Part shown: piece after piece, positions 7,719 to 14,978 of the stretch
Numbering within the stretch: the stretch's first letter is position 1
How the letters are laid out: each line of letters begins with the position of its first letter
From: Jiangella sp. DSM 45060
GTDB taxonomy: Bacteria; Actinomycetota; Actinomycetes; Jiangellales; Jiangellaceae
DNA length: 64,000 nucleotides
Assembly (NCBI RefSeq): GCF_900105175.1
Contig: NZ_LT629771.1
Coordinates: 682,001-746,000, forward strand
Direction of reading: 5' to 3'
Notes under the pieces: model-generated
What the model saw: the letters and a program-made list of their open reading frames with translations, nothing else
Told to the model about the DNA's origin: nothing
Databases searched by the model: none
Made by a program: the position numbers and the translations under genes

Positions 7719-7833
7719 GGGGGTTCGCGCGTTCGGCGCGCCCCCTCTCGAAGGGAGCTGTGTCCGCCGTGCCGACGGACGCGTCAAGTCGCATACGTTC
7801 ATCACGCCACCGTGATACCGGGCCGGGTGCCCG
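7719..7833 (+). promoter_or_regulatory. Structured 5' leader upstream of the CorC-type genes
   Basis: A strong 27-nt hairpin (GGGGG, TT bulge, CGCGC stem, five-base loop, closing at 7745) is followed by a GTCCG/CGGAC stem-loop, a GCGTCAAG stretch and a CACGCCACCGTG hairpin before the ATG at 7834. Such a leader before putative metal-ion transport genes suggests a cis-regulatory RNA. I could not match it confidently to the Mn-sensing yybP-ykoY or Mg-sensing M-box patterns. Confidence 0.35.
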
Positions 7834-9180
7834 ATGACCGCCGCGGTAGCGATTCTCGCGGTCTTCGTCCTCACATTCGGGACCGCCTACTTCGTGGCGC
7901 AGGAGTTCGCCTACGTCTCGGCCGACCGGGTCGAGCTCGCCCGCCAGGCCGACGCCGGCGACAAGCGGGCCGCCTCGGCGATCCGCGTCATGGAGCGCCT
8001 GTCCTTCATGCTGTCGGCCGCCCAGGTCGGCATCACCGTCACCGGCCTCATCGTCGGTCTCATCGCCGAACCGGCGTTCGCGCAGGTCGTCCGGCCGCTA
8101 CTGGAGTCCCTCGGGCTGCCGGACAGCGCCGTGCCGGGCGTCTCGGTCGCGGTCGGGTTCGCCGTCGCGACCATCATCCAGATGGTGCTCGGTGAGCTGT
8201 TCCCGAAGAACCTCGCACTGGCCACGCCGGAACGCCTGGCCAAGGTGCTGGCGTCGTCGACGCACGTCTACCTGGCCGTCAGCGGCCCGGTGGTGCGGCT
8301 GTTCGACAACTCCGCCGCGTGGCTGCTGCGCAAGGCCGGCATCGAGCCGGTCGAGGAGCTGCACCACGGCGCCACGCTGGAGGAGCTGGGCCACGTCATC
8401 GGCGAGTCCGAGGCGGGCGGCTCGCTGTCGTCGCAGCTGTCGGGCATCCTCGGCCGGGCGCTGTACTTCTCCGAGCACACCGCCGGTGAGGCCATGGTGC
8501 CGCGGCCCGACGTGCGCGCCGTCCGCTCCGACGCCACGGCGGCCGCCGTCGTCGAGCTGGTCTCCACCCACGGCCACTCCAACTACCCGGTCCGGGGCGA
8601 GGAGACCGACGAGGTGGTCGGCGTCATCGGCGTGCGCGAGCTGATGTACGTCGCGCCCGGCGACGTCGCCACCACGCTGGTCCGCGACATCGCCCGGCCG
8701 CCGCTGCTGGTGCCCGACAGCCTGCCGCTGCCGGCGCTGGTCGAGCGCATGCAGGACGCCGGCGACGAGTTCGCCTGCGTCGTCGACGAGTACGGCGGCC
8801 TGGCCGGCATCGTCACGCTCGAGGACGTCTCCGAGGAGCTGTTCGGCGACATCACCGACGAGACCGACCAGCAGGCCGTCCCGGTGACGCAGGACGGCGA
8901 CTGGTGGCAGCTCGACGCCGGCCTGCGGGTCGACGAAGCCGCCGCGCGGACCGGCCTGCCGCTGCACGAGTCCGACGACTACGACACCGTCGCCGGCCTC
9001 ATCGTCGCCGAGCTGGGCCGGTTCGCCGAGCCCGGCGACCGCCTCACCGTGGGCGAGGACGACGGCCGCGACCGCGTCGAGATCGAGGTCGTGACGGTCG
9101 CGCGGCACGTGCCCGAGCTGGTGCGGCTGCGGCGCCTCGGCCTCGTGCACACCGACGGCAACGCGGAGGCGGCCCAGTGA
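7834..9180 (+). CDS. CNNM/CorC (HlyC)-family membrane protein with CBS domains
   Basis: The 448-residue protein has the full CorC layout: a DUF21/CNNM membrane domain (~1-190; FVAQEFAYVSADR, QVGITVTGLIVG), a CBS pair (~215-330; MVPRPDVRAV, VVDEYGGLAGIVTLEDV) and a C-terminal CorC_HlyC domain ending in a charged tail. Relatives are linked to Mg/Co efflux, with the CBS pair binding nucleotide. It is the first gene of an overlapping three-gene operon and follows a structured leader. The old name hemolysin should not be taken as function. Confidence 0.9.
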   Translation: MTAAVAILAVFVLTFGTAYFVAQEFAYVSADRVELARQADAGDKRAASAIRVMERLSFMLSAAQVGITVTGLIVGLIAEPAFAQVVRPLLESLGLPDSAVPGVSVAVGFAVATIIQMVLGELFPKNLALATPERLAKVLASSTHVYLAVSGPVVRLFDNSAAWLLRKAGIEPVEELHHGATLEELGHVIGESEAGGSLSSQLSGILGRALYFSEHTAGEAMVPRPDVRAVRSDATAAAVVELVSTHGHSNYPVRGEETDEVVGVIGVRELMYVAPGDVATTLVRDIARPPLLVPDSLPLPALVERMQDAGDEFACVVDEYGGLAGIVTLEDVSEELFGDITDETDQQAVPVTQDGDWWQLDAGLRVDEAAARTGLPLHESDDYDTVAGLIVAELGRFAEPGDRLTVGEDDGRDRVEIEVVTVARHVPELVRLRRLGLVHTDGNAEAAQ

Positions 9181-10193
9181 GCCCGGTCAGTGCGGTCCTC
9201 GTCACCGTCGCGCTGCTGATCGCCAGCGCGTTCTTCGTCGCCGCCGAGTTCGCCCTGGTCGGCGCCCGGCGGCACCGCATCGAGCGGGCCGTCGCGGCCG
9301 GAAAACGCGGCGCCAAGGCGGCGCTGTCGGGCATCCGCGAGCTGTCGCTGATGCTGGCCGGCGCCCAGCTCGGCATCACCATGGTCGTGGTCGGGCTGGG
9401 CATGGTGGCCGAGCCCGCGTTCCACCACATCCTGGAGCGGCCGCTGCACGCCGTCGGCCTGCCCGACGGCACCGCCGACATCCTCGCGCTGGTCATCGCG
9501 CTGACCGGCATCACGTTCCTGCACGTCGTGGTCGGCGAGATGGCGCCGAAGTCGTGGGCCATCGCGCATCCGGAGCGATCGGCGATGATCCTCGCGCCGG
9601 CCTTCCGCGCGTACGCATTCGGAGTCCGCTGGCTGCTGGTGCTGCTCAACGGCGTCACCAACGTGCTGCTGCGGCTGGTCCGGGTCACGCCGCGGGACGA
9701 GATCGTGACCATCCGCAACCGCGAGCAGCTGCACCAGCTGGTCCGCGAGTCCAACCGGCTCGGCCTGATCGGCGCCGACGACTACGGCCTGCTGACCCGC
9801 GCGCTGATCGCGCCGGAGCAGCAGGTGCGGACGGTCATGGTGCCGGCCGAGCGCATCGTGTCGGTCCCGGCCGGGGCCGGCCCGCAGGACGTCATCGACG
9901 TCGGGCGCAGCAGCGAGCGCACCCGGCTGGTGGTCCGCGACGACGACGGCGCCCTGGTGGGCGCGGTGCACGTGCGCGGCGCACTGAGCGCCCGGGCGGC
10001 CGGGGCCGCGTGGACGGCGGGCGCGTCGGCGCTGCCCGTCCCGCTCATCGCCGACGGCGCCGACCTCGCCCAGGCCGCCGACGTGCTCCGCGACGCGCGG
10101 TCGCAGTTGGGCATCGTCGTCGACGGCACCGGCGCCGAGGTCGGACTGGTGGCCATGGACGACGTCGTGACGGCGGTGCTGGTGAACACATGA
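9177..10193 (+). CDS. Second CNNM/CorC-family membrane protein, lacking the CorC_HlyC tail
   Basis: The 338-residue paralogue of the preceding gene has the DUF21 membrane domain (FFVAAEFALVGARRHRIERA, GAQLGITMVVVGLG) and a CBS region, but ends after the second CBS motif without the C-terminal CorC_HlyC domain. The GTG overlaps the upstream TGA and follows GGAGG at a proper distance. Tandem full-length and short CNNM genes are common in actinobacteria; the two may form a heteromer. It overlaps the next gene by four bases. Confidence 0.88.
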   Translation: MSPVSAVLVTVALLIASAFFVAAEFALVGARRHRIERAVAAGKRGAKAALSGIRELSLMLAGAQLGITMVVVGLGMVAEPAFHHILERPLHAVGLPDGTADILALVIALTGITFLHVVVGEMAPKSWAIAHPERSAMILAPAFRAYAFGVRWLLVLLNGVTNVLLRLVRVTPRDEIVTIRNREQLHQLVRESNRLGLIGADDYGLLTRALIAPEQQVRTVMVPAERIVSVPAGAGPQDVIDVGRSSERTRLVVRDDDGALVGAVHVRGALSARAAGAAWTAGASALPVPLIADGADLAQAADVLRDARSQLGIVVDGTGAEVGLVAMDDVVTAVLVNT

Positions 10194-10984
10194 CGGCGAC
10201 ATGGGTCGCGTTCCTGACCGACTACGGGCTGGCCGACGGCTACGTCGCCGCCTGCCACGGCGTGATCGCCCGCATCGCGCCGTCGGCCCGGGTCATCGAC
10301 GTGACCCACGAGGTGCCGGCGCAGGACGTGCGGCACGGCGCCGTCGTCCTGGCCGACACCCTGCCGTACCTGCCGCCGTCGGTCGTGCTGGCCGTCGTCG
10401 ACCCCGGGGTGGGCACCCGGCGCCGCGCGGTCGCCGTCGCCGCCGGTGAGCACGTGCTGGTCGGGCCCGACAACGGGCTGCTGGCGTGGGCCGCCGACGC
10501 CGCGGGCGGCGCCGTCCGCGCGGTGGAGCTGGAGCACCGCCTCGACACCGGCGCGACGACGTTCGACGGGCGGGACGTGTTCGCGCCCGCCGCCGCGCGG
10601 CTGGCCGCGGGCGCCGCTCTGCCGGCGCTGGGCCCGGAGCTCGACGTCGCGACGCTGGTCCGGCTGCCTGACCCGTGGCTGCGGGTCGGCCCGGGCGTCG
10701 TCGAGGCCGAGGTGCACGTCGTCGACCGGTTCGGCAACGTCTCGCTGGCCGCCGGCGCCGCGGACCTGGCGGCGGCGGGGCTGGCCGGACGCGCCCGGCT
10801 GCGGGCGAGCGCCGGCGAGTGGTCGGCGGACCTCCCGCTGGCCCCGTCGTTCGCGGCCGCGCCCGAGGGCGAGCCGGTGCTGCTGGTCGACTCCGCCGGA
10901 CGGCTCGCGCTGGCGGTGAACCGCGGCAGCGCGGCGGCGTCGCTGGGGCTGCGTCCGGGCGATCGCGTGACGATCAGCTCGTAG
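10190..10984 (+). CDS. DUF62 family S-adenosylmethionine hydrolase-like protein
   Basis: The 264-residue protein is a DUF62 (SAM hydroxide adenosyltransferase / fluorinase-fold) member: FLTDYG at the start, VDPGVGTRRRAV with Asp71 and Arg77-79, GPDNGLL, and a C-terminal barrel with VDRFGNVS. Family enzymes split SAM into adenosine and methionine using water held by an Asp-Arg-His set. Here the motif usually read FHGRD is FDGRD, so Asp126 stands where the catalytic His is expected. The ATG overlaps the preceding TGA, tying it to the ion-transport pair. Its end overlaps the convergent membrane gene by 11 bases. Confidence 0.87.
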   Translation: MTATWVAFLTDYGLADGYVAACHGVIARIAPSARVIDVTHEVPAQDVRHGAVVLADTLPYLPPSVVLAVVDPGVGTRRRAVAVAAGEHVLVGPDNGLLAWAADAAGGAVRAVELEHRLDTGATTFDGRDVFAPAAARLAAGAALPALGPELDVATLVRLPDPWLRVGPGVVEAEVHVVDRFGNVSLAAGAADLAAAGLAGRARLRASAGEWSADLPLAPSFAAAPEGEPVLLVDSAGRLALAVNRGSAAASLGLRPGDRVTISS

Positions 10985-11288
10985 CGTTCCACGGCCGCCG
11001 CCGGCCCCACACGTCGGCCCGCCAGGTGCGCGCGTGCACCAGCCCGACCGCGAGCAGTCCGAGCGCGGCCGCCGTCCAGCCCGGCCACGGATGCGCCGGC
11101 ACGTCGGCGAAGTGCCAGGCCAGCGCCCCGATGACGAGCAGCACCCAGCCGCTGACGACGTTGACGACGGCACCGTCGCCGAACGGGCCGGGGTTGACGG
11201 TGCGGCCCGTGCTGCCCTCGACGAAGTAGGGCAGGCCGTTGCCGATGAAGAAGCCCGCGACGAACGCGAGCAGGACGGTGAGGGTCAT
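10974..11288 (-). CDS. Small three-helix membrane protein
   Basis: The 104-residue protein has about three hydrophobic helices (TVLLAFVAGFFIGNGLPYFV, VVNVVSGWVLLVIGALAWHF, WTAAALGLLAVGLVHAR) and a basic C-terminus. The family is not recognised. Its ATG overlaps the TGA of the TetR gene upstream, so it is probably the regulated partner in a two-gene operon. Its 3' end overlaps the convergent DUF62 gene. Confidence 0.75.
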   Translation of the reverse strand: MTLTVLLAFVAGFFIGNGLPYFVEGSTGRTVNPGPFGDGAVVNVVSGWVLLVIGALAWHFADVPAHPWPGWTAAALGLLAVGLVHARTWRADVWGRRRPWNATS

Positions 11289-11863
11289 GGCGTCGCTCCG
11301 TGGAGGAGGGGGAGGATGACGGCGTCGGCCAGCCGGTCGAGGAACGCGTCGTCGAGCGGCTCGCCGGTGACGAACAGCCGGGAGAACAGCAGCGCCGAGG
11401 CCACCTCGGCGATCAGCCCGTGTTCGGGCTCGCCCGCGATCTCGCCGCGGCCGGCCGCGCGGCGCAGCGCCGGGGCGAACGCGTCGCGCTTCACTCCGAT
11501 CAGCCGGGCCCGTACCGCCGCCGCGAGCGTGGCGTCGTCGCGCATCGCCGTCAGCAGGCCCAGGACGAGCGCGGCGCTCTCGTCGGTGAGGCGGTCGCGC
11601 ATCGGCCGCAGCAGCCCGAGCAGGTCGCCGCGCAGCGTGCCGGTGTCGGGCGCCGGGTGGTCGGCGGCCGCGGTGTGCCGCTCGATCGCGGCGGTGACCA
11701 GCTGCGCCTTGCCGGACCAGCGCCGGTAGATGGTCGCCTTCGACGCCTTGGCCCGCGCGGCGACGGCGTCCATCGTCAGCGAGCCGTAGCCGATCTCGGC
11801 CAGCAGCTCCAGCGTCGCCCGCAGGACGGCGTCCTCGCGCTGTTCGCCTCGGGGCGGGTTCAT
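11285..11863 (-). CDS. TetR/AcrR-family transcriptional regulator
   Basis: The 192-residue protein has a classic N-terminal TetR helix-turn-helix (LAEIGYGSLTMDAVAARAKA then ATIYRRW) and a helical ligand domain with TetR_C-type features. AGGAG precedes the ATG. It probably represses its own operon with the overlapping membrane gene, through a palindrome at 11879-11893 in the divergent spacer. The YCII-like gene on the other side of the spacer may also be controlled. The ligand is unknown. Confidence 0.88.
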   Translation of the reverse strand: MNPPRGEQREDAVLRATLELLAEIGYGSLTMDAVAARAKASKATIYRRWSGKAQLVTAAIERHTAAADHPAPDTGTLRGDLLGLLRPMRDRLTDESAALVLGLLTAMRDDATLAAAVRARLIGVKRDAFAPALRRAAGRGEIAGEPEHGLIAEVASALLFSRLFVTGEPLDDAFLDRLADAVILPLLHGATP

Positions 11864-11878
11864 TCAGGCTCCTAGTGA

Positions 11879-11893
11879 ACGAAACGGTTCCGT
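11879..11893. promoter_or_regulatory. Candidate TetR operator
   Basis: ACGAAACGGTTCCGT is a 15-bp near-palindrome (6 of 7 arm bases pair around a central G), placed 16 bases from the TetR start codon and in the spacer it shares with the divergent gene. Shape and position fit an autoregulatory TetR site. Confidence 0.45.
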
Positions 11894-11979
11894 ACACTTT
11901 AGATCGACGCCGGTCCGATGTCGAATCCGGGGCGGCGGCTCCGACGTCCCTTCGAGAGCACACCCAGGAGGCGACGCCG

Positions 11980-12300
11980 ATGAAGTACCTCATCCTCATT
12001 TACCGCGACCCACCCACCGCCGGGCGGAGCACGGACGCCGCTCACGCGGCGCTGGTCCGTGAGCTCGCCGGCGGCGGCGAGCTGATCGCCGCCGAGGCGC
12101 TGGCCGACCCGTCGCAGACCCGGCGGCCGCACGCCGGCGCGGCCGGCCCATTGGCCGGCGAGCCGCAGCTGACCGCGTTCTACCTGGTCGAATGCGAGAC
12201 CGTGGAGTGTGCGCTCGAGCACGCGGCCCGGGCGCCGGAGGCCGCGGCCGGCCGGGTCGAGGTCCGCCCGGTGCTCTGCCGCGGCGGCCTGGAGATGTGA
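11980..12300 (+). CDS. YCII-related (DGPF-type) small protein
   Basis: The 106-residue protein starts MKYLILIYRDPP and has the ferredoxin-like YCII pattern: a first strand, a helix with ALVRELAGGGELIAAEAL, a strand TAFYLVECETVECALEHA, and a closing VEVRPV strand. Family members often accompany ECF sigma factors or small-molecule enzymes and have no settled function. CAGGAGG lies nine bases before the ATG. It diverges from the TetR gene and converges with the oxidoreductase gene. Confidence 0.8.
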   Translation: MKYLILIYRDPPTAGRSTDAAHAALVRELAGGGELIAAEALADPSQTRRPHAGAAGPLAGEPQLTAFYLVECETVECALEHAARAPEAAAGRVEVRPVLCRGGLEM

Positions 12301-12302
12301 CG

Positions 12303-13250
12303 TCAGGCCAGCTCGATCACCCGCTTGCCGCGGGCGTGCCCGGTCTCGGCGGCGTGGTGAGCGGCGGCGATGCGCTCCAGCGGGTACCGCCGCTCGACGA
12401 CGGGGCGCAGCGTGCCGTCGTCGACGTGGCGGGCGAGGGTGGCGAGGTCGTCGCGCCGGGCCTTCACCTGGACGACGCGGACGCGCGGGCCTCGCAGCAC
12501 CGTGCTGGCCAGGGCGAACGGGACGCCCCGGGTCGCGGTCGTCGCCATCCGGCCGTCGCGGCGCAGCAGGCGGCGGTAGTCGCGCACGCGCGCGCCGTGC
12601 AGGTCCGCGACGGCGTCGAAGCCGCAGCCGGCGGGCTCGGGCAGCGCCGTGTGGTCCCAGACGTCCGCCGCGCCGAGGTCGCGGCAGAGATCGGCATTGC
12701 CCGGCCCGGCCACAGCCACCACGGTCGCGCCCATCGCCGCGGCCAGCTGCACCGCGGCCGACCCGACTCCGCCGGACGCGCCCACGATCAGCACCCGGTC
12801 GCCCGGGCGCACCCGCAGCGCGTCGCGCAGCACCTGCAGCGCCGTCAGGCCGACGGTGGGCAGCGCGGCGGCGGCCACCAGATCCACCGCGGCCGGCGCC
12901 GGGGCGCAGCGGCCGGCCGTCATGACCGCGTACTCCGCCATGGTGCCCAGCCGCTTCGGCAGTCCGCCGCGGTAGCCCCAGACCCGATCGCCGACGGTGA
13001 GGTCGTCGACGCCCTCGCCCACCGCCGCCACCTCGCCGGCGAGGTCGAGGCCGGTGCCACGCGGGAGCCGGGCGCCGAACCGCAGCCGGCCGGACCGGAA
13101 CAGCGCGTCGCTGGGGTTCACGCTGGCGCCGTGCACCCGGACCAGCACCTCCCGCGGGCCCGGCCGCGGCACGTCGACGGTGTCGACCTGGAGCACGTCC
13201 GGGTCGCCATAGCGGTGGTGGCGGGCGGCCAGCATCGTCGCCGGGATCAC
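12303..13250 (-). CDS. Zinc-independent MDR-type NADPH:quinone oxidoreductase
   Basis: The 315-residue protein is a medium-chain dehydrogenase/reductase of the quinone oxidoreductase type: GroES-like N-terminus (PGPREVLVRVHGASVNPSD), then a Rossmann domain with IVGASGGVGSAAVQLA, and a C-terminal PLERIAAAHHAAETGHARGK. The structural and catalytic zinc cysteines are absent. The GTG overlaps the upstream TGA and has GAGGTGG before it; an ATG 15 bases later lacks a ribosome site. It is the second gene of a TetR-controlled pair. Confidence 0.87.
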   Translation of the reverse strand: MIPATMLAARHHRYGDPDVLQVDTVDVPRPGPREVLVRVHGASVNPSDALFRSGRLRFGARLPRGTGLDLAGEVAAVGEGVDDLTVGDRVWGYRGGLPKRLGTMAEYAVMTAGRCAPAPAAVDLVAAAALPTVGLTALQVLRDALRVRPGDRVLIVGASGGVGSAAVQLAAAMGATVVAVAGPGNADLCRDLGAADVWDHTALPEPAGCGFDAVADLHGARVRDYRRLLRRDGRMATTATRGVPFALASTVLRGPRVRVVQVKARRDDLATLARHVDDGTLRPVVERRYPLERIAAAHHAAETGHARGKRVIELA

Positions 13251-14224
13251 GACGCCACCTCGGCCGCCGGTGCGGCCGCGGCCCGCCGTGCCGCCCGCCG
13301 GACGCCCAGGGTGAACAGCGCGACGCCGCCGGCCAGCCAGCAGGCCAGCACCAGCAGCGGCCCGGCCGCGCCGGCGCCGTCGAAGTAGGCGACCGAGCGC
13401 AGCAGGCTCCCCGCCGCGCCCGGCGGCAGCAGCTGGCCGAGCGTGCCCCACCCGGCGGGCAGCAGCTCGGGCGCGCTGGTCAGCCCGGACAGCGGGTTGC
13501 CGAGCAGGATCAGCGCGACCGCGCCCACCGCCAGCCCGGCGTTCCCGAGCGCCGTCCGCAGCCCGAGGATCGCCCACGCCGTCGCCGAGATGCCCAGCGC
13601 CGCCGCGGCCGCCGTCGCCCAGTACGCACCGTCGAACGTGCCGAACCCGAACCGCAGCAGCGCGGTCAGCGCCAGCCCGGCGACGACGGCGAAGGCGGCG
13701 GCCCCGGCGGCCTGCCGGGCCGGGCCGCGCACCGTCATGAGCAGCACGACCGCCGCGATCCAGCCGCCCAGCGCCAGCGGCAGCGCGCCGGCGGACAGTC
13801 CGGCGCCGGTGGGGTCGTCGGCCGGGAACGGGCGGACGTCGGTGACGGCCGGCACGCCCAGCTCCGCGCCGAGCGCCCGCAGCTGGGTCGCGACGGCGTT
13901 GCTCGCCGCGGACGCGACCAGCAGCTCGTCCGGGCGGCCGGTCGGGCCGAGCACGAACGCGCCGTAGACCTCGCGGTCGAGGATCAGTGTGCGGGCCGCG
14001 TCGGCGTCGTCGACGGGCGTGACGGCGAACGCGCCGGGTGCGCCGGCGTCCAGCTCCGCGGTGAGGTCGCCGCCGGCGACCGCGATCGGCACGTCGTGCT
14101 GGCCGGAGTGCAGCGGCGGCAGCGCGAACGCCGACAGCAGCGCGATCAGCAGCGCCGTCAGCGCCGCGACCACCACGGCGAGCTGCCGCCAGGCCGGTGG
14201 CGGGCTCGGGGTCGGCTCAGACAT
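13247..14224 (-). CDS. Multi-pass membrane protein with large external domain (YhgE/DUF3533-like layout)
   Basis: The 325-residue protein has one helix near the N-terminus (QLAVVVAALTALLIALLSAF), a soluble region of ~110 residues including ELDAGAPGAFAVTPVDDADA, and five or six helices in the C-terminal half. This matches the layout of YhgE/Pip or ABC-2-type membrane proteins. GGAGGACGAG precedes the ATG. The downstream oxidoreductase overlaps by four bases. A divergent TetR gene starts 90 bases upstream and probably represses this operon. A role in export of a toxic compound is inference. Confidence 0.75.
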   Translation of the reverse strand: MSEPTPSPPPAWRQLAVVVAALTALLIALLSAFALPPLHSGQHDVPIAVAGGDLTAELDAGAPGAFAVTPVDDADAARTLILDREVYGAFVLGPTGRPDELLVASAASNAVATQLRALGAELGVPAVTDVRPFPADDPTGAGLSAGALPLALGGWIAAVVLLMTVRGPARQAAGAAAFAVVAGLALTALLRFGFGTFDGAYWATAAAAALGISATAWAILGLRTALGNAGLAVGAVALILLGNPLSGLTSAPELLPAGWGTLGQLLPPGAAGSLLRSVAYFDGAGAAGPLLVLACWLAGGVALFTLGVRRAARRAAAAPAAEVAS

Positions 14225-14236
14225 CTCGTCCTCCAA

Positions 14237-14295
14237 ATAAGAAACGCTTCGTATCTTATGAGACGGGACTGTAGGCTACCCGCGATAAGAAACGC
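14237..14295. promoter_or_regulatory. Candidate TetR operators between divergent genes
   Basis: A 23-bp near-palindrome at 14237-14259 has arms ATAAGAAACG and CGTATCTTAT around the centre. The half ATAAGAAACGC is repeated at 14285-14295, next to the TetR gene's ribosome site. A full and a half site covering both divergent starts suit autoregulation plus repression of the membrane protein operon. Confidence 0.55.
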
Positions 14296-14314
14296 AACGT
14301 TCCCTGGAGGATCG

Positions 14315-14887
14315 ATGGCGGAGACCCGCCGGCGCGGCGAGGCGCTCGAGGCGGCCATCGTCGAGGCCGTCTGGGCCGAGCTGGCCGAGTCCGGGTACGC
14401 CGGGCTGACCGTGGGCGCCGTCGCCGAACGCGCCCGCACCAGCAAGGCCGTCCTCTATCGGCGCTGGCCGGGCCGGGCGGCGCTGGTGATCGCCGCGCTG
14501 GCGCAGCACGCGCCGTCGGTCGACGACGTGCCCGACACCGGCAACCTCCGCGACGACCTGCTCGCGCTGCTGCGCACCGTCGTCGCCGGGGTCTCCGCCC
14601 GCAGCATCGACGCGCTCTGGGGGCTGCTCGCCGAGACCGCCCGCGACCCCGAGCTGGCCGCGCTGGTCCGCGCGAAACTGGACGAGCTGCAGCGCGCCGG
14701 CCCGGCCGCCGCCGTCATCGAGCGGGCCGTGCGCCGTGGCGAGGTCGACGCCGCCCGCGTCACGCCCCGGCTGCTGCGGCTGGCGCCCGACCTCCTGCGC
14801 AGCGAGTTGTTGCTCTACGGCGAGGTCACCGACGCCGCCATCGTCGAGATCGTCGACGACGTCGTCCTGCCGCTCGCCGGAGTGTGA
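14315..14887 (+). CDS. TetR/AcrR-family transcriptional regulator
   Basis: The 190-residue protein has an N-terminal TetR helix-turn-helix (SGYAGLTVGAVAERARTS then KAVLYRRWPGRAALV) and a helical C-terminal domain. TGGAGG lies before the ATG. It is divergent from the membrane-protein/oxidoreductase operon, and the spacer holds a 23-bp palindrome. The MMPL exporter gene starts 91 bases downstream and may also be under its control. It is similar in form to the TetR protein encoded at 11863. Confidence 0.88.
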   Translation: MAETRRRGEALEAAIVEAVWAELAESGYAGLTVGAVAERARTSKAVLYRRWPGRAALVIAALAQHAPSVDDVPDTGNLRDDLLALLRTVVAGVSARSIDALWGLLAETARDPELAALVRAKLDELQRAGPAAAVIERAVRRGEVDAARVTPRLLRLAPDLLRSELLLYGEVTDAAIVEIVDDVVLPLAGV

Positions 14888-14978
14888 GCCGCGTCGCGTT
14901 CCGCCGGACGTTGTCACACCCGGCGGGCGGCGCGGGTCTCGTGTGCGGACATCCAGACGCACGTGAGACGGAGACACG

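Noticed and set aside
7719-7833. Assignment of the leader as a yybP-ykoY Mn riboswitch
   Set aside because: Only fragments of the conserved core are present, and the order of the invariant loops could not be matched by eye. It is kept as an unclassified structured leader.
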